64,000 bases of DNA, taken from the NCBI GenBank assembly GCA_946567425.1, contig CAMNXF010000010.1, positions 1 to 64,000 on the forward strand, written 5' to 3'. The notes beneath the pieces are model-generated. The model was not told the DNA's origin, searched no databases, and was given only the letters and a program-made list of their open reading frames with translations. Position numbers and translations under genes: made by a program. Below, in pieces: positions 26,701-34,078 of the stretch (positions within the stretch are counted from its first letter, which is position 1; every line of letters starts with the position of its first letter). The DNA comes from an uncultured Clostridia bacterium (GTDB taxonomy: Bacteria > Bacillota > Clostridia > Oscillospirales > Ruminococcaceae).

Positions 26701-26867
26701 TTCTTATATTGATAGCAGATGTCGGTCGCAATATCGTATTCCCACAATCCGAAATTCGTATACTCGGAGGATATTTTTGTGCGAAGCTGTTCGGCGCGCA
26801 GTGACAGCTTCAGCCGCCTTATCTCTTGCTGCGCCTGTTCGATCTCGCTTAACAATTTTTTATCCAT
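23721..26867 (-). CDS. Cyclic-di-GMP phosphodiesterase with two degenerate GGDEF domains and an EAL domain
   Basis: 1048 residues from ATG 26867 (AGGAGG site, consensus promoter). A PAS-like start is followed by a GGDEF-like domain whose signature is RDGEF (about 150-310), a GAF-like and a PAS-like region (to about 600; CTGCPALRL lies here), a second GGDEF-like domain reading SEGSRF (about 605-770), and a C-terminal EAL domain (from 775). The EAL domain keeps the expected catalytic residues in EALVRW, LNVSRHH, LEITES, DDFGSGYSSL, DTLKID and EGVET. I infer that it degrades c-di-GMP and that the GGDEF domains are sensory or inactive. No transmembrane helix is visible. A FapA protein lies just upstream. 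Confidence 0.9.
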   Translation of the reverse strand: MDKKLLSEIEQAQQEIRRLKLSLRAEQLRTKISSEYTNFGLWEYDIATDICYQYKKLSGKYQNNLEPIVHFRDSMISWGSVCTDDLPAFNRFCDAMERGDKEISCDLRTISDDCEMIWVRYEGKTICDEQGKPSKVVGRTLDVTREKGGAGTMLSEGRDALTGAYTPEMFRDCVLERRSGVNRYKDAALLSIGIDDLRVLMAEKGAEYADSVQKATAELLKNVSSGEHDGILARVRDGEFIMYFSFTSMSSLNDTARRIIKTVHEHSFDGVSVEVSAGVSVFKNGRKLEDVYKESATALAEAQKSGGKCFMHYTPAMSAKMRFDMQPLSAGVACLSSGAVKVYDLMIRAFCSENDRPAMLKEAFRAAGQYLGASNIYVFHHDGDAYRRYMTYSTAVNVSDKCPCIAQICPDSEIKAIFGSSGKLRIHSAGEKVNGLTLENGAVCAECRAIRCKGEVAEFFAVIFDSRFELSEQDIHIIDELANALTEMYRMYVDGKANRVTKKLRTTAISNHRMEGFSIVPGTFETEVIGENAKEHYGMRPGDICYKKMRGFDEPCTGCPALRLDNSDKLFASSAYYDEKDRRWLDVTASVEENQDGERRYIISSTDITDCLGKIQMADSLTGVMTFDVFSAEALRMTSKEKDSTTGCFVAVINVAEFRRINEEKGFELGNSILVTIAGIMQRCIGNGELLGRSEGSRFAALFRNSDADDLLTRLNLMLNSIQRQVYEKCHTQIYLLVGVCDMNDDPVGFMGALDRAITAQKTIRDRAYYHENLTVFYDGALREKIKERRFIEANMLPALENDEFHVFYQPKVNISTGRVVGAEALVRWIKPDGTVISPGKFIPIFEENGFITEMDFAIYRRAVKDIRRWLDEGIGVPLVSLNVSRHHLADDGFCEKLNALVDSAGVPHELIELEITESLLTENLDKLVETVTWFKDRGFRISIDDFGSGYSSLNLITMLPFDTLKIDGGFFLRNDLTEKNKKVITSVVTLAKSLNLETVSEGVETQVQVDFLRDLGCDMIQGFFYYKPMPENEFHELLQSQTAKANA

Positions 26868-26900
26868 TACGATCGCCCTCCTTAAAACACTCCTATTTTT

Positions 26901-26929
26901 ATTATAACTTATTACAACCGCCTTGTCAA
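26901..26929 (-). promoter_or_regulatory. Consensus promoter of the EAL gene
   Basis: On the minus strand, TTGACA (26924-26929), exactly 17 nt, and TATAAT (26901-26906), 34 nt before the ATG. It is a perfect sigma-A consensus, so expression is probably strong and constitutive. Confidence 0.9.
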
Positions 26930-27000
26930 TAGGTTGTGATTTTTTGGGAGTTTTGCACAAAACAATACCCGTTTTTTTCAAATGCGGACGTTTGCCTTTA

Positions 27001-27033
27001 AACATAAAACAGGCTCGGGAAATCCGAGCCTGT
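27001..27033 (-). terminator. Terminator of the FapA gene
   Basis: A perfect 10-bp stem (ACAGGCTCGG 27009-27018, CCGAGCCTGT 27024-27033) with a 5-nt loop, followed on the minus strand by TTTT. It separates the FapA gene from the EAL gene. Confidence 0.8.
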
Positions 27034-27047
27034 AATTTCAACAAATT

Positions 27048-28436
27048 TTACAGCGGCTTAAATACTATCTCGCCGTTTTCAACCGCCGCGCGCGCATGGT
27101 TCGTCGCCGCATTTACTTGCAATACACACGAGTTTATTCTGATCGTAACGCCGGGGTAGATAACGCGCTTGCACGCAACTGAAAGGTTCTGCGTCAACTG
27201 GAGAGCGTCATCAATCTCGAGTATGCGCATACGGCACTTTTTGACCTCGCTCTGCATTTTAAGGCGGTTGCGCAGCGCTTCGGTCTTAAGCTGCTCGCGC
27301 TCGGGGGACAGTCTGGACTTCTTGGCAAGATTGTTGAGCGTTACGAGCATCTTGCCAAGCTGATCCGCTTTGTCCTCAAGCTCTGCAATATGCTTTTCGA
27401 GTTTGTCGCGCTCCTCGGACAAAACCGCGTTGTTGCCCAACGTGATAAGCGTTTTCGCGTACTTTTCCGATCCGATAACCGACGCTTCGATGCCGTCTAA
27501 GGCAGTGTATTTTCCGCCCATGATAACGCCCTTGCCCGTAGCGATTATCTTTTTGTCCGCAAAAACCTCGCCGCCGACAAAGGACGCGCTCTCGACGCTG
27601 CCCTCGGCGCGTATTTTGCTGTTCTCGCAGAAGCCGAGCTTAACATCGCCTTTGCACTCGATCTCCGAATTTATGCTGCCTATTTTAATGCTGATATTGC
27701 CGTCTGCGGACAACTCAGCGCCGTTTATCGAGCCGTTTATGTTGATGTCGCGTTTAGATGTTACGCGAAATCCCTCAAACACGCTGCCCCTTATCGTAAC
27801 GGCGCCTATAAAGTCGATGTTTCCGCTCGACACGTCAACGTCGCCGTTTATTACGAGTGTTTCCTCAACATGGAACGCGCCGTTTTTATAAACGAGGTTT
27901 CCGTCGATAGCCGCGATTATTTCCTTGCCGTCGTTGATAAGCGACGTTCCCTGTCCGACATTCACCTTGGCGGCAACGCCCTTTTTCTGCATGACTACTC
28001 TGCCCGTGATGTCCTTGCCCGGTTCGCCCTCGGTTGGCAACGTTATTGCCGCGATAGGCGTACCCGCAGTGATGTTTCTCACGAGACCGAGGTTTTTATA
28101 ATCGACGACGCCGTTTTCGTTTTCAACGGGCGCAGCGTGGCTTTCAACATTATAAAAATACTTTATCGTGCCGTCGACGCCGTCCGTAGGCATATCCCAT
28201 TTTGCAACGCAGATGTTTTCGTCATAGCGCTTCTGTTTGACCGCAAGCTCTATATCATCGTTAAGGATCCCGTAGGACACGTTTTTTTCCGCGAGAGCCG
28301 CCAGTACCTTTTCAACAGATATATCTGCACCTCCGTTTTCGGGTCTGGAAAAAGACACGAACGCAGTGGTGTGATTCGGATTTACAGATACCTCAACTAT
28401 CGAATGGACAACGATTTTATTTTCACTATCAGCCAT
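27048..28436 (-). CDS. FapA family protein (DUF342, flagellar assembly protein A-like)
   Basis: 462 residues. The N-terminal part (ISVEKVLAALAEKNVSYGIL) and AGTPIAAITLPTEGEPGKDITG are the FapA/DUF342 signature. A right-handed beta-helix of short repeats follows (VINGDVDVSSGNIDFIGAV, then NINGSINGAELSADG), and then a coiled-coil hairpin (EERDKLEKHIAELEDKADQL). Members are found near flagellar, stress and polysaccharide genes; their biochemical role is poorly known. There are no flagellar genes here. The neighbouring c-di-GMP phosphodiesterase suggests a link to surface behaviour, which is inference. Confidence 0.85.
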   Translation of the reverse strand: MADSENKIVVHSIVEVSVNPNHTTAFVSFSRPENGGADISVEKVLAALAEKNVSYGILNDDIELAVKQKRYDENICVAKWDMPTDGVDGTIKYFYNVESHAAPVENENGVVDYKNLGLVRNITAGTPIAAITLPTEGEPGKDITGRVVMQKKGVAAKVNVGQGTSLINDGKEIIAAIDGNLVYKNGAFHVEETLVINGDVDVSSGNIDFIGAVTIRGSVFEGFRVTSKRDININGSINGAELSADGNISIKIGSINSEIECKGDVKLGFCENSKIRAEGSVESASFVGGEVFADKKIIATGKGVIMGGKYTALDGIEASVIGSEKYAKTLITLGNNAVLSEERDKLEKHIAELEDKADQLGKMLVTLNNLAKKSRLSPEREQLKTEALRNRLKMQSEVKKCRMRILEIDDALQLTQNLSVACKRVIYPGVTIRINSCVLQVNAATNHARAAVENGEIVFKPL

Positions 28437-28484
28437 AATTCTGCCCCCTTTAACTCTTTATTTACAACACTTTATATTGATTAG

Positions 28485-28513
28485 ATTATATCATATTGTA
28501 AAAAAAATTGCAA
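28485..28513 (-). promoter_or_regulatory. Promoter of the FapA gene
   Basis: On the minus strand, TTGCAA (28508-28513), a 17-nt spacer and TATAAT (28485-28490), about 50 nt before the ATG. Confidence 0.7.
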
Positions 28514-28571
28514 CAAATTTTTGTCATTTTTTACAAATATCACAAAATATGATGCCTTTTTTTGATAGTTT

Positions 28572-29492
28572 TTACTTGATTTTCTTTGAAATGTCAAACG
28601 GGGTGGTCTGGTAGACAAAGTAATTCAGCCAATTGGTGTATAAAAGTGTTGAATGTGCCCGCCAACGGAGCACCGGCGTTTTGGTCGGGTCGTCATCGGG
28701 GTAGTAGTGGCAAGGTATCTGCGGGTCAAGACCTTTGTCCAGGTCGCGGCGGTATTCCTTGTCGAGCGTGTCGGCATCGTACTCGGAATGCCCCGTGATG
28801 AAGAACTGACTGCCGTCGAGATTGCCTGCCGCATATACTCCCGCTTCGTCAGATACCGCCATTAGCCTTAACTCGGGGCAAGCCTTGATATCCTCGGCGC
28901 GGGTCTCGGTGTGACGGGAATGCGGCGCGAGAAATTCACCGTCAAAACCGTGGAACAGCCGCGATTTCGGGGTGAGCAGTCTGTGCGTGAAAACTCCCGA
29001 CATCTTCTTGGCAAGGGGGTGTTTTTTTATTCCGTAATGATAATACAGCGCCGCCTGTGCTCCCCAACAGATGTGGAGCGTGGAATGGACGTGTGTTTTT
29101 GTCCATTCCATTATTTGGCAAAGCTCCTGCCAATAGTCCACCTCTTCGAACTCCATTTGCTCGACGGGGGCTCCTGTGATGATAAAGCCGTCGAAATTCG
29201 CGTCCTTAATCTCATCGAACGTCTTGTAGAATGTCAACAGGTGCTCCTGCGGGGTGTTCTTTCCGTGGTAGGTCGAGGTCTGGATAAGCTCTACCTCAAA
29301 CTGGAGCGGCGTGTTCGACAGGCTGCGCATTATCTGCGTTTCGGTAACTATTTTAGTCGGCATGAGGTTTAATATTCCTATTTTCAGCGGGCGTATATCC
29401 TGATGAAGCGCGCGGTTCTCCGTTATCACAAATATGTGCTCGTTTTCGAGAACGCTTTGCGCGGGCAATCCGTCGGGGATCTTTATTGGCAT
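28572..29492 (-). CDS. metA: Homoserine O-acetyltransferase (MetA family)
   Basis: 306 residues, the usual size. The class-I-glutamine-amidotransferase-like fold is evident, with LNLMPTKIVTETQ, the nucleophile Cys142 in HICWGAQAALYYHYG, and His in ITGHSEYDADTL. It acylates homoserine in the first step of methionine synthesis. Residue 111 is Glu (TGAPVEQMEF); published work on the Bacillus cereus enzyme showed that Glu at this position selects acetyl-CoA, while Gly in E. coli selects succinyl-CoA. I therefore predict the acetyltransferase. AAAGGA ribosome site; single gene; no SAM riboswitch is visible upstream. Confidence 0.9.
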   Translation of the reverse strand: MPIKIPDGLPAQSVLENEHIFVITENRALHQDIRPLKIGILNLMPTKIVTETQIMRSLSNTPLQFEVELIQTSTYHGKNTPQEHLLTFYKTFDEIKDANFDGFIITGAPVEQMEFEEVDYWQELCQIMEWTKTHVHSTLHICWGAQAALYYHYGIKKHPLAKKMSGVFTHRLLTPKSRLFHGFDGEFLAPHSRHTETRAEDIKACPELRLMAVSDEAGVYAAGNLDGSQFFITGHSEYDADTLDKEYRRDLDKGLDPQIPCHYYPDDDPTKTPVLRWRAHSTLLYTNWLNYFVYQTTPFDISKKIK

Positions 29493-29553
29493 TTCGATCA
29501 GTCCTTTCTTTATCAGATCAACATATTATATTATCGGCTGCGCTGCGTCTTAG

Positions 29554-29662
29554 GCGGGCATACCCGAGCCGCGAAGCGGCTGCGAACGAAGTGAGCATTT
29601 TGCAGCCGATGTCGCCGTTCGGCTTTCGGCTCCCTTGGCGGCTGCAAAATGGGTATGCCCGC
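29554..29662. repeat. Nested palindromic intergenic element with GCGAACGAAGTGAGC
   Basis: GCGGGCATACCC (29554-29565) pairs with GGGTATGCCCGC (29651-29662), and CATTTTGCAGCC (29596-29607) pairs with GGCTGCAAAATG (29640-29651). The DNA can thus form a long hairpin with a side hairpin. The 15-mer GCGAACGAAGTGAGC at 29582-29596 recurs at 63031-63045 and, reversed, at 45913-45927. Confidence 0.65.
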
Positions 29663-30148
29663 GCGGGGCGGAACGGCACGCCGTCTTTGAGGTGCATACA
29701 GGGGAGCGTCTGCAAAGGAAAACGTTGAAACCGCCTTTCCGCTGTGGCACACGTTCAAAGACGTAGAGACCCCTACCGTTTCGATTAGTAAGCGGGCGAG
29801 GGGCATGGTTCAAACGCATTGCAACGTAATACACCCTTAAATTCATAGCTACCGAAAGATGCGGAAAGGGGGGTGGGGAGAGGGCGAATTGACGCAAGCG
29901 ACAACCCTGGAAGAGCGCGAGAGGAAACACGTAGGGGAGGAGGAAATCCGCATTTTTGTCGGATCCCTCCCCGAAGGGTGTCCTCTCGCACCGGTAAGAC
30001 GGCATAAAGAGAAAAGAAACAAAATCACAAGTGAGAACAAAGGAAATCAGCAGCGCACAAATAAATTATAATACAACATATCCATTATACCCCCGTTTTG
30101 CGTTTTTGTCAAGTGCCGTGCTTTTGCACAAAATAATTCAACATAGTG
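29663..30148. other. Structured gene-free region between metA and the first sigma factor
   Basis: I find no credible gene in this stretch on either strand; frames of 70-150 codons lack ribosome sites and look like artefacts. It holds a long imperfect hairpin (29917-29989), in which GCGAGAGG pairs with CCTCTCGC and GGGGAGG with CCTCCCC, and an outer pair ATGCGGA/TCCGCAT with TTTTTG after it. The right end carries CCTCTCGCACC, also seen near 7390. An unrecognised structured RNA is possible. Confidence 0.4.
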
Positions 30149-30178
30149 TTGAAAAAAACATGAACAGTATGTTATAAT
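30149..30178 (+). promoter_or_regulatory. Promoter of the first sigma / membrane-partner pair
   Basis: TTGAAA (30149-30154), an 18-nt spacer and TATAAT (30173-30178). The leader before the chosen GTG is about 155 nt and contains a hairpin pairing CTCTTTGC (30287-30294) with GCAAAGAG (30315-30322) just before the ribosome site. Confidence 0.65.
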
Positions 30179-30340
30179 AAAATTGCAAAAAAAAATTAAA
30201 ACCGTTAAGATTTATACGAAAACGGAGTCTTAATTTCAAAGACGTCTTTTTCGAAGGTTGTTATGGGAAATATCAAAATAATGGAGCTCTTTGCCGCCCG
30301 CGTTTCGCCCGCGTGCAAAGAGGAACGGGGGAGTGATCGT

Positions 30341-30904
30341 GTGGACGACGAAAAAATCATCGAGCTGTTTAATGCCCGTGATGAAAGGGCGTTGAATGCC
30401 GTCTCGCTTAAATACCGTTCACTGCTTATATCCGTCTCGAATAATATTCTGCAGAATCACGAGGATTCTTTGGAATGTGTGAACGATACATTCCTTAGGG
30501 TGTGGGAATCTATCCCGCCCGTAGAGCCGAAAAGCCTGCCCGCTTATCTCGCAGCCATCGCCCGCAATACGGCACTGAACAGATTCAGAGCCGAACATCG
30601 GGAAAAACGCGGCGGCGGCACAGTAATGCAGCTTTATGAGGAATTCGGAGAGCAACTCGCTTCTCCGTTCTCGGTTGAAGATCTCGCTGAACAGCGCGCG
30701 GTGCTGGACGCCGTTAATAAGTTCCTGCACAAAACCGGCTCGCGCGGACGGAAAATTTTTCTGCGGCGGTACTGGCTGTGCGAAAGTATTCCCGAACTTG
30801 CGCAACACTTTATGACGACCGAGAACTCAATCTCCGCGTCGCTCTCGAGAACGCGCTCACAGCTTGTAAAATATCTGAAGAAAAGGGGTTTTGAAATTGA
30901 GTAA
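30341..30904 (+). CDS. ECF-like sigma factor 1
   Basis: 187 residues from GTG 30341. I prefer this over ATG 30263 because GGGGGAG lies 7 nt upstream and the protein then aligns from its first residue with the two paralogues in this window (DDEKIIELFNARDERAL here). Region 2 is seen in DSLECVNDTFLRVWESIPP and ARNTALNRFRAE, and region 4 in GRKIFLRRYWLCESIPELA followed by SLSRTRSQLVKYLKKRGF. It should direct RNA polymerase to a small regulon. Its stop overlaps the next gene, a membrane protein that I infer is its anti-sigma partner. Confidence 0.85.
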   Translation: MDDEKIIELFNARDERALNAVSLKYRSLLISVSNNILQNHEDSLECVNDTFLRVWESIPPVEPKSLPAYLAAIARNTALNRFRAEHREKRGGGTVMQLYEEFGEQLASPFSVEDLAEQRAVLDAVNKFLHKTGSRGRKIFLRRYWLCESIPELAQHFMTTENSISASLSRTRSQLVKYLKKRGFEIE

Positions 30905-31790
30905 GTACATTATTGATATACTGGGTGACGTTGACGAGAAACTACTTGAGGAAGCGCTCGATCTGCCGCAGCAATCGGACGAGGTGGTTTTCGAGGACGA
31001 CGAGCGCCACAGACGCGGTTCCGTATTCGCAGCAGCGGCGGCCATCGCCGCGTCGCTTGCAGTTGCGGCGGGCGTTGTATTGTTCCGCTCGAATTTCGGG
31101 AAAATCTCTCCGCTGCCAAATGACAGCAGTATAACGGATATTTCGACCTCGGACGATTTCCCCGGTCAGATAGTTATACCGAATAAGTTTTCCGAGGATG
31201 ATATGGAGCTTCAGGATATACTGGAAGATATAAGCGGACAGGCGGTGGAGCTTTGCGAGACATTCGGGTATTACGCCGATCTGCACATACTGGGGGACGG
31301 TGATAAGCAATATTTCCTTTTCCCGCAAATGGTCCAGCCGATAACTTATCAATTCGACAAGTACGATTATATCCCTTGCAGCTTTATGAATTCAAAGGAT
31401 CTGCGCGAAAGGCTTTACGACTCTTTTTCCGCAGACGCCTCCGAGAAATTTGCGAATAGCATTTGCGGGGGCGTTATTGTCGACCGGAACATCAACGATC
31501 CGGACTGGACAATAAATATTACGGAGGGTGGAAGCTTCAGCGAAAACGGATTCCTCACCGAGGCACCGAAAATAATTGAACTGGATAACGGAGCGGTTTT
31601 CAAATTGTTTCGATACTTCGGGCGCAATTTTGACGGCTACTGGTCTACGGCTAAGGTGATCAACCGCTCCGACAGCGAAATAATCTTCTCTTATATCTAT
31701 GAAGATAACGAGAGGCTTTTCGAGACTAAGGGCAGACTTGTCTACGAGAACGGCTGGAAGTTCTCGTGGTTTGAGGACTGGATATTTTAA
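30897..31790 (+). CDS. Single-pass membrane protein, putative anti-sigma partner 1
   Basis: 297 residues from TTG 30897; a second TTG at 30891 is possible. A cytoplasmic head with the motif LGDVDEKLLEEALDLP is followed by one transmembrane segment (FAAAAAIAASLAVAAGVVLF, about 44-63) and an extracellular domain of about 230 residues ending in GWKFSWFEDWIF. The head motif (G-x-hydrophobic-D-x2-L-hydrophobic-x-A/S-x-D) recurs in the partners at 48046 and 52763, which suggests the sigma-binding part. No zinc-finger anti-sigma motif is present. It overlaps the sigma gene by 8 nt. The extracellular domain is not recognised. Confidence 0.7.
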   Translation: MSKYIIDILGDVDEKLLEEALDLPQQSDEVVFEDDERHRRGSVFAAAAAIAASLAVAAGVVLFRSNFGKISPLPNDSSITDISTSDDFPGQIVIPNKFSEDDMELQDILEDISGQAVELCETFGYYADLHILGDGDKQYFLFPQMVQPITYQFDKYDYIPCSFMNSKDLRERLYDSFSADASEKFANSICGGVIVDRNINDPDWTINITEGGSFSENGFLTEAPKIIELDNGAVFKLFRYFGRNFDGYWSTAKVINRSDSEIIFSYIYEDNERLFETKGRLVYENGWKFSWFEDWIF

Positions 31791-31797
31791 TGCTCCG

Positions 31798-31831
31798 AGC
31801 CGCCGCGTTTTGTGAATATGCGGCGGCTTTT
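31798..31831 (+). terminator. Terminator after sigma pair 1
   Basis: A perfect 9-bp stem (AGCCGCCGC 31798-31806, GCGGCGGCT 31820-31828) with a 13-nt loop and a short T-run, 7 nt after the stop of the membrane partner. Confidence 0.75.
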
Positions 31832-31850
31832 GCTTGTTATGATACAATAG

Positions 31851-32051
31851 TTTTTTACAAAAATAGAGAACTCAACTCAAAAAGGCAAGCCGAATGTCGA
31901 TATACAGGCGGAAAGAGCGGTACAATGGGCATTGGCGGGGTTTGCAAGAGAAGACGCACACCGACCTCATTACCGCCACAACGGACACGGCGTGGATGAA
32001 TATTCGCTTATAAAGCGGCATTACCCCTATTTCGTGCAGCCTTTTCGTTAA
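31851..32051 (+). pseudogene. Protein-like frame without a start codon, 66 codons
   Basis: The frame from 31851 to TAA 32049-32051 reads like a real basic protein (VDIQAERAVQWALAGF, then HNGHGVDEYSLIKRHYPYF) but has no ATG, GTG or TTG start and no ribosome site. It ends convergently inside the recG stop. I do not recognise it. It is either the tail of a lost gene or chance coding-like sequence. Confidence 0.35.
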
Positions 32052-34072
32052 TTCCACCCGTACTCGTCCACATTGCCGAACAGCTTGGCGACGTTCGCGC
32101 GAAGCCCCGCGTGCTCGGGCTTTTCAAGGCGCGCGTCGGTGCGGAGTATATCCTCGGCGAGCTTGTCTATGCCGCCAAGCTGCTCCGCGTCGTCCGCGAG
32201 ATCGGCGACGCGCATTGGCGGCAGACCGCTCTGCTCGCGACCGAAAAAGTTGCCGGGACCGCGCAGTTGGAGGTCGATATCGGCTATTTTGTAACCGTCT
32301 GTCGTGTCGACCATTGCCTTTGTACGCGCGCGCGTGTACTCGGACTTACTGTCGCTCATCAGTATGCAGAAGCTCTGTTCGCTGCCGCGCCCGACGCGTC
32401 CGCGGAGCTGATGAAGCTGCGACAGCCCGAACTGTTCCGCGTTCTCGATAAGCATAACCACCGCGTTCGGCACGTCAATACCGACCTCGATGACGGTCGT
32501 CGATATGAGCAGCTTAAGCTTATTGTCGCGGAAATCATTCATCACCGCGTCTTTGTCCGCTTGCTTCATCTTGCCGTAGAGCAGACCCGTCGGTATCCCT
32601 GCGAATTCGCCCGCCGTAAGCTTGTTGTAGTACTCGATCGCGCTCTTTTTGTCGCCTGTATCGAACTCGCTCTGCTCCACTCTCGGGCAGACTATAAACG
32701 CCTGTCGTCCTGCCGCGATGTGCTTCTTTATGAAGTTGTACACACGCGTGTGAAAGCTCGAATCGACCGCGTATGTCTTGACAGGGATACGCCCTTTCGG
32801 CATTTCATTGAGTATCGAAACGTCAAGGTCGCCGTAAACGATAAGCGCGAGTGTCCGCGGTATAGGGGTCGCCGACATCGCCATTATATGCGGATTTGCG
32901 CCCTTTTCCGCGAGCGCCGAACGCTGCCCCACGCCGAAGCGGTGCTGCTCGTCCACGATAACCAGCCCGAGCCGCTTGATCTCCACTGATTTCTGAATAA
33001 GCGCGTGAGTGCCGATAAGCACTTCAATCTCGCCTTTTTCGGCGGCGGTGCGCATTTTCTTTTTCTCGGCGGCGGTCATACTCCCCGAGAGCAGCCCGAT
33101 AGTCACCCCGAGCGGCTCCAGAAAGCCCCTGAACGTGTCGAAATGCTGCCGCGCGAGCACCTCGGTCGGCGCCATTACAAGCGTTGTGAACCCGTTGCAC
33201 CTCGCGAAATATGCCGCCGCTGCCGCGACCATAGTCTTGCCCGAGCCCACGTCACCTTGTATCAGACGGTTCATCGGGAACAGACGTTTCATATCGGCGA
33301 TACAGTCGTTGACCGCATTCATCTGCGCGTTGGTCGGTGTGAACGGCAGCGACGCGTAAAAGCGGTTCATATCCATGTCAGCCATTACCGCGCCCGAGAG
33401 CGTCCGTCCTCGGTTTTTCAGCTGCGACAGCCCGAGCTTCAACGTGAGAAGCTCCTCGAAAACTAGCCGTTTCCGTGCGGTCTGATACTCTTCCCGGCTT
33501 TTCGGGAAGTGAATTTTCCGCATAGCCTCGTCCGCGTCGAGCAGCGAAAATTTTTCCAACAGCCTTTCGGGGAGCGTTTCCGTGCGCTTCACCACCGATA
33601 GCGCGGTTTTCATATTCGCGATAACCGCGCTGTTCGTCAGCCCCGCCGTAAGCGGATATTTCGGGATAAGTCCCTCCTCGGTCGGCAGCACGAACTGCGG
33701 CGAGCTGATCTGCAAATTCATAAGATTGCCGTCGATTTTGCCGTAGAAAATATACTCTTTGTTTAATACCAGTCTGTCAAAAGTATACTGCGAGTTAAAA
33801 AACACCGCCGTTATCTCGCCCTCGCCGTCGGTGAGCAGCGCCCTGTACACCTGTACTCTTCCCGAATACCCCGACGGATAGCGCTTTGTCGCCACAACGG
33901 CGCGGAAGGCGCAGATCTCGCCGATCTCCGCCCCGCGTATACTCTTCGTATTTGTAAAATCCACATAATCGCGCGGGTAATGCTCCGTAAGGCGCTCAAC
34001 GGTCTTAATGCCGAGCTTTTTGTACAGCTCCGCCTTTTTCGGACCCACGCCCTTGAGATACGTTATTTCCAT
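32048..34072 (-). CDS. recG: ATP-dependent DNA helicase RecG
   Basis: 674 residues, the standard length. An N-terminal wedge (OB) domain (YLKGVGPKKAELYKKLGI at the start, FFNSQYTFDRLVLNKEYIFYGK) precedes superfamily-2 motifs: Walker A LIQGDVGSGKTMVAAA, motif II VIVDEQHRFGVGQRS (DEQH), motif III MSATPIPRTLAL and motif VI QLRGRVGRGSEQSFC. It remodels stalled replication forks and Holliday junctions. It is the last gene of a seven-gene operon, 6 nt after the DAK protein; this asp23-DAK-recG order is common in Firmicutes. Confidence 0.95.
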   Translation of the reverse strand: MEITYLKGVGPKKAELYKKLGIKTVERLTEHYPRDYVDFTNTKSIRGAEIGEICAFRAVVATKRYPSGYSGRVQVYRALLTDGEGEITAVFFNSQYTFDRLVLNKEYIFYGKIDGNLMNLQISSPQFVLPTEEGLIPKYPLTAGLTNSAVIANMKTALSVVKRTETLPERLLEKFSLLDADEAMRKIHFPKSREEYQTARKRLVFEELLTLKLGLSQLKNRGRTLSGAVMADMDMNRFYASLPFTPTNAQMNAVNDCIADMKRLFPMNRLIQGDVGSGKTMVAAAAAYFARCNGFTTLVMAPTEVLARQHFDTFRGFLEPLGVTIGLLSGSMTAAEKKKMRTAAEKGEIEVLIGTHALIQKSVEIKRLGLVIVDEQHRFGVGQRSALAEKGANPHIMAMSATPIPRTLALIVYGDLDVSILNEMPKGRIPVKTYAVDSSFHTRVYNFIKKHIAAGRQAFIVCPRVEQSEFDTGDKKSAIEYYNKLTAGEFAGIPTGLLYGKMKQADKDAVMNDFRDNKLKLLISTTVIEVGIDVPNAVVMLIENAEQFGLSQLHQLRGRVGRGSEQSFCILMSDSKSEYTRARTKAMVDTTDGYKIADIDLQLRGPGNFFGREQSGLPPMRVADLADDAEQLGGIDKLAEDILRTDARLEKPEHAGLRANVAKLFGNVDEYGWN

Positions 34073-34078
34073 TCCGCG

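Noticed and set aside
29493..29560. A SAM riboswitch upstream of metA
   Set aside because: The leader is short and lacks the SAM-I core and a terminator; only the palindromic repeat is seen.
29550..30071. Open frames of 70-150 codons on both strands between metA and sigma 1
   Set aside because: No ribosome sites, odd composition and they run through palindromic repeats, so I treat the region as non-coding.
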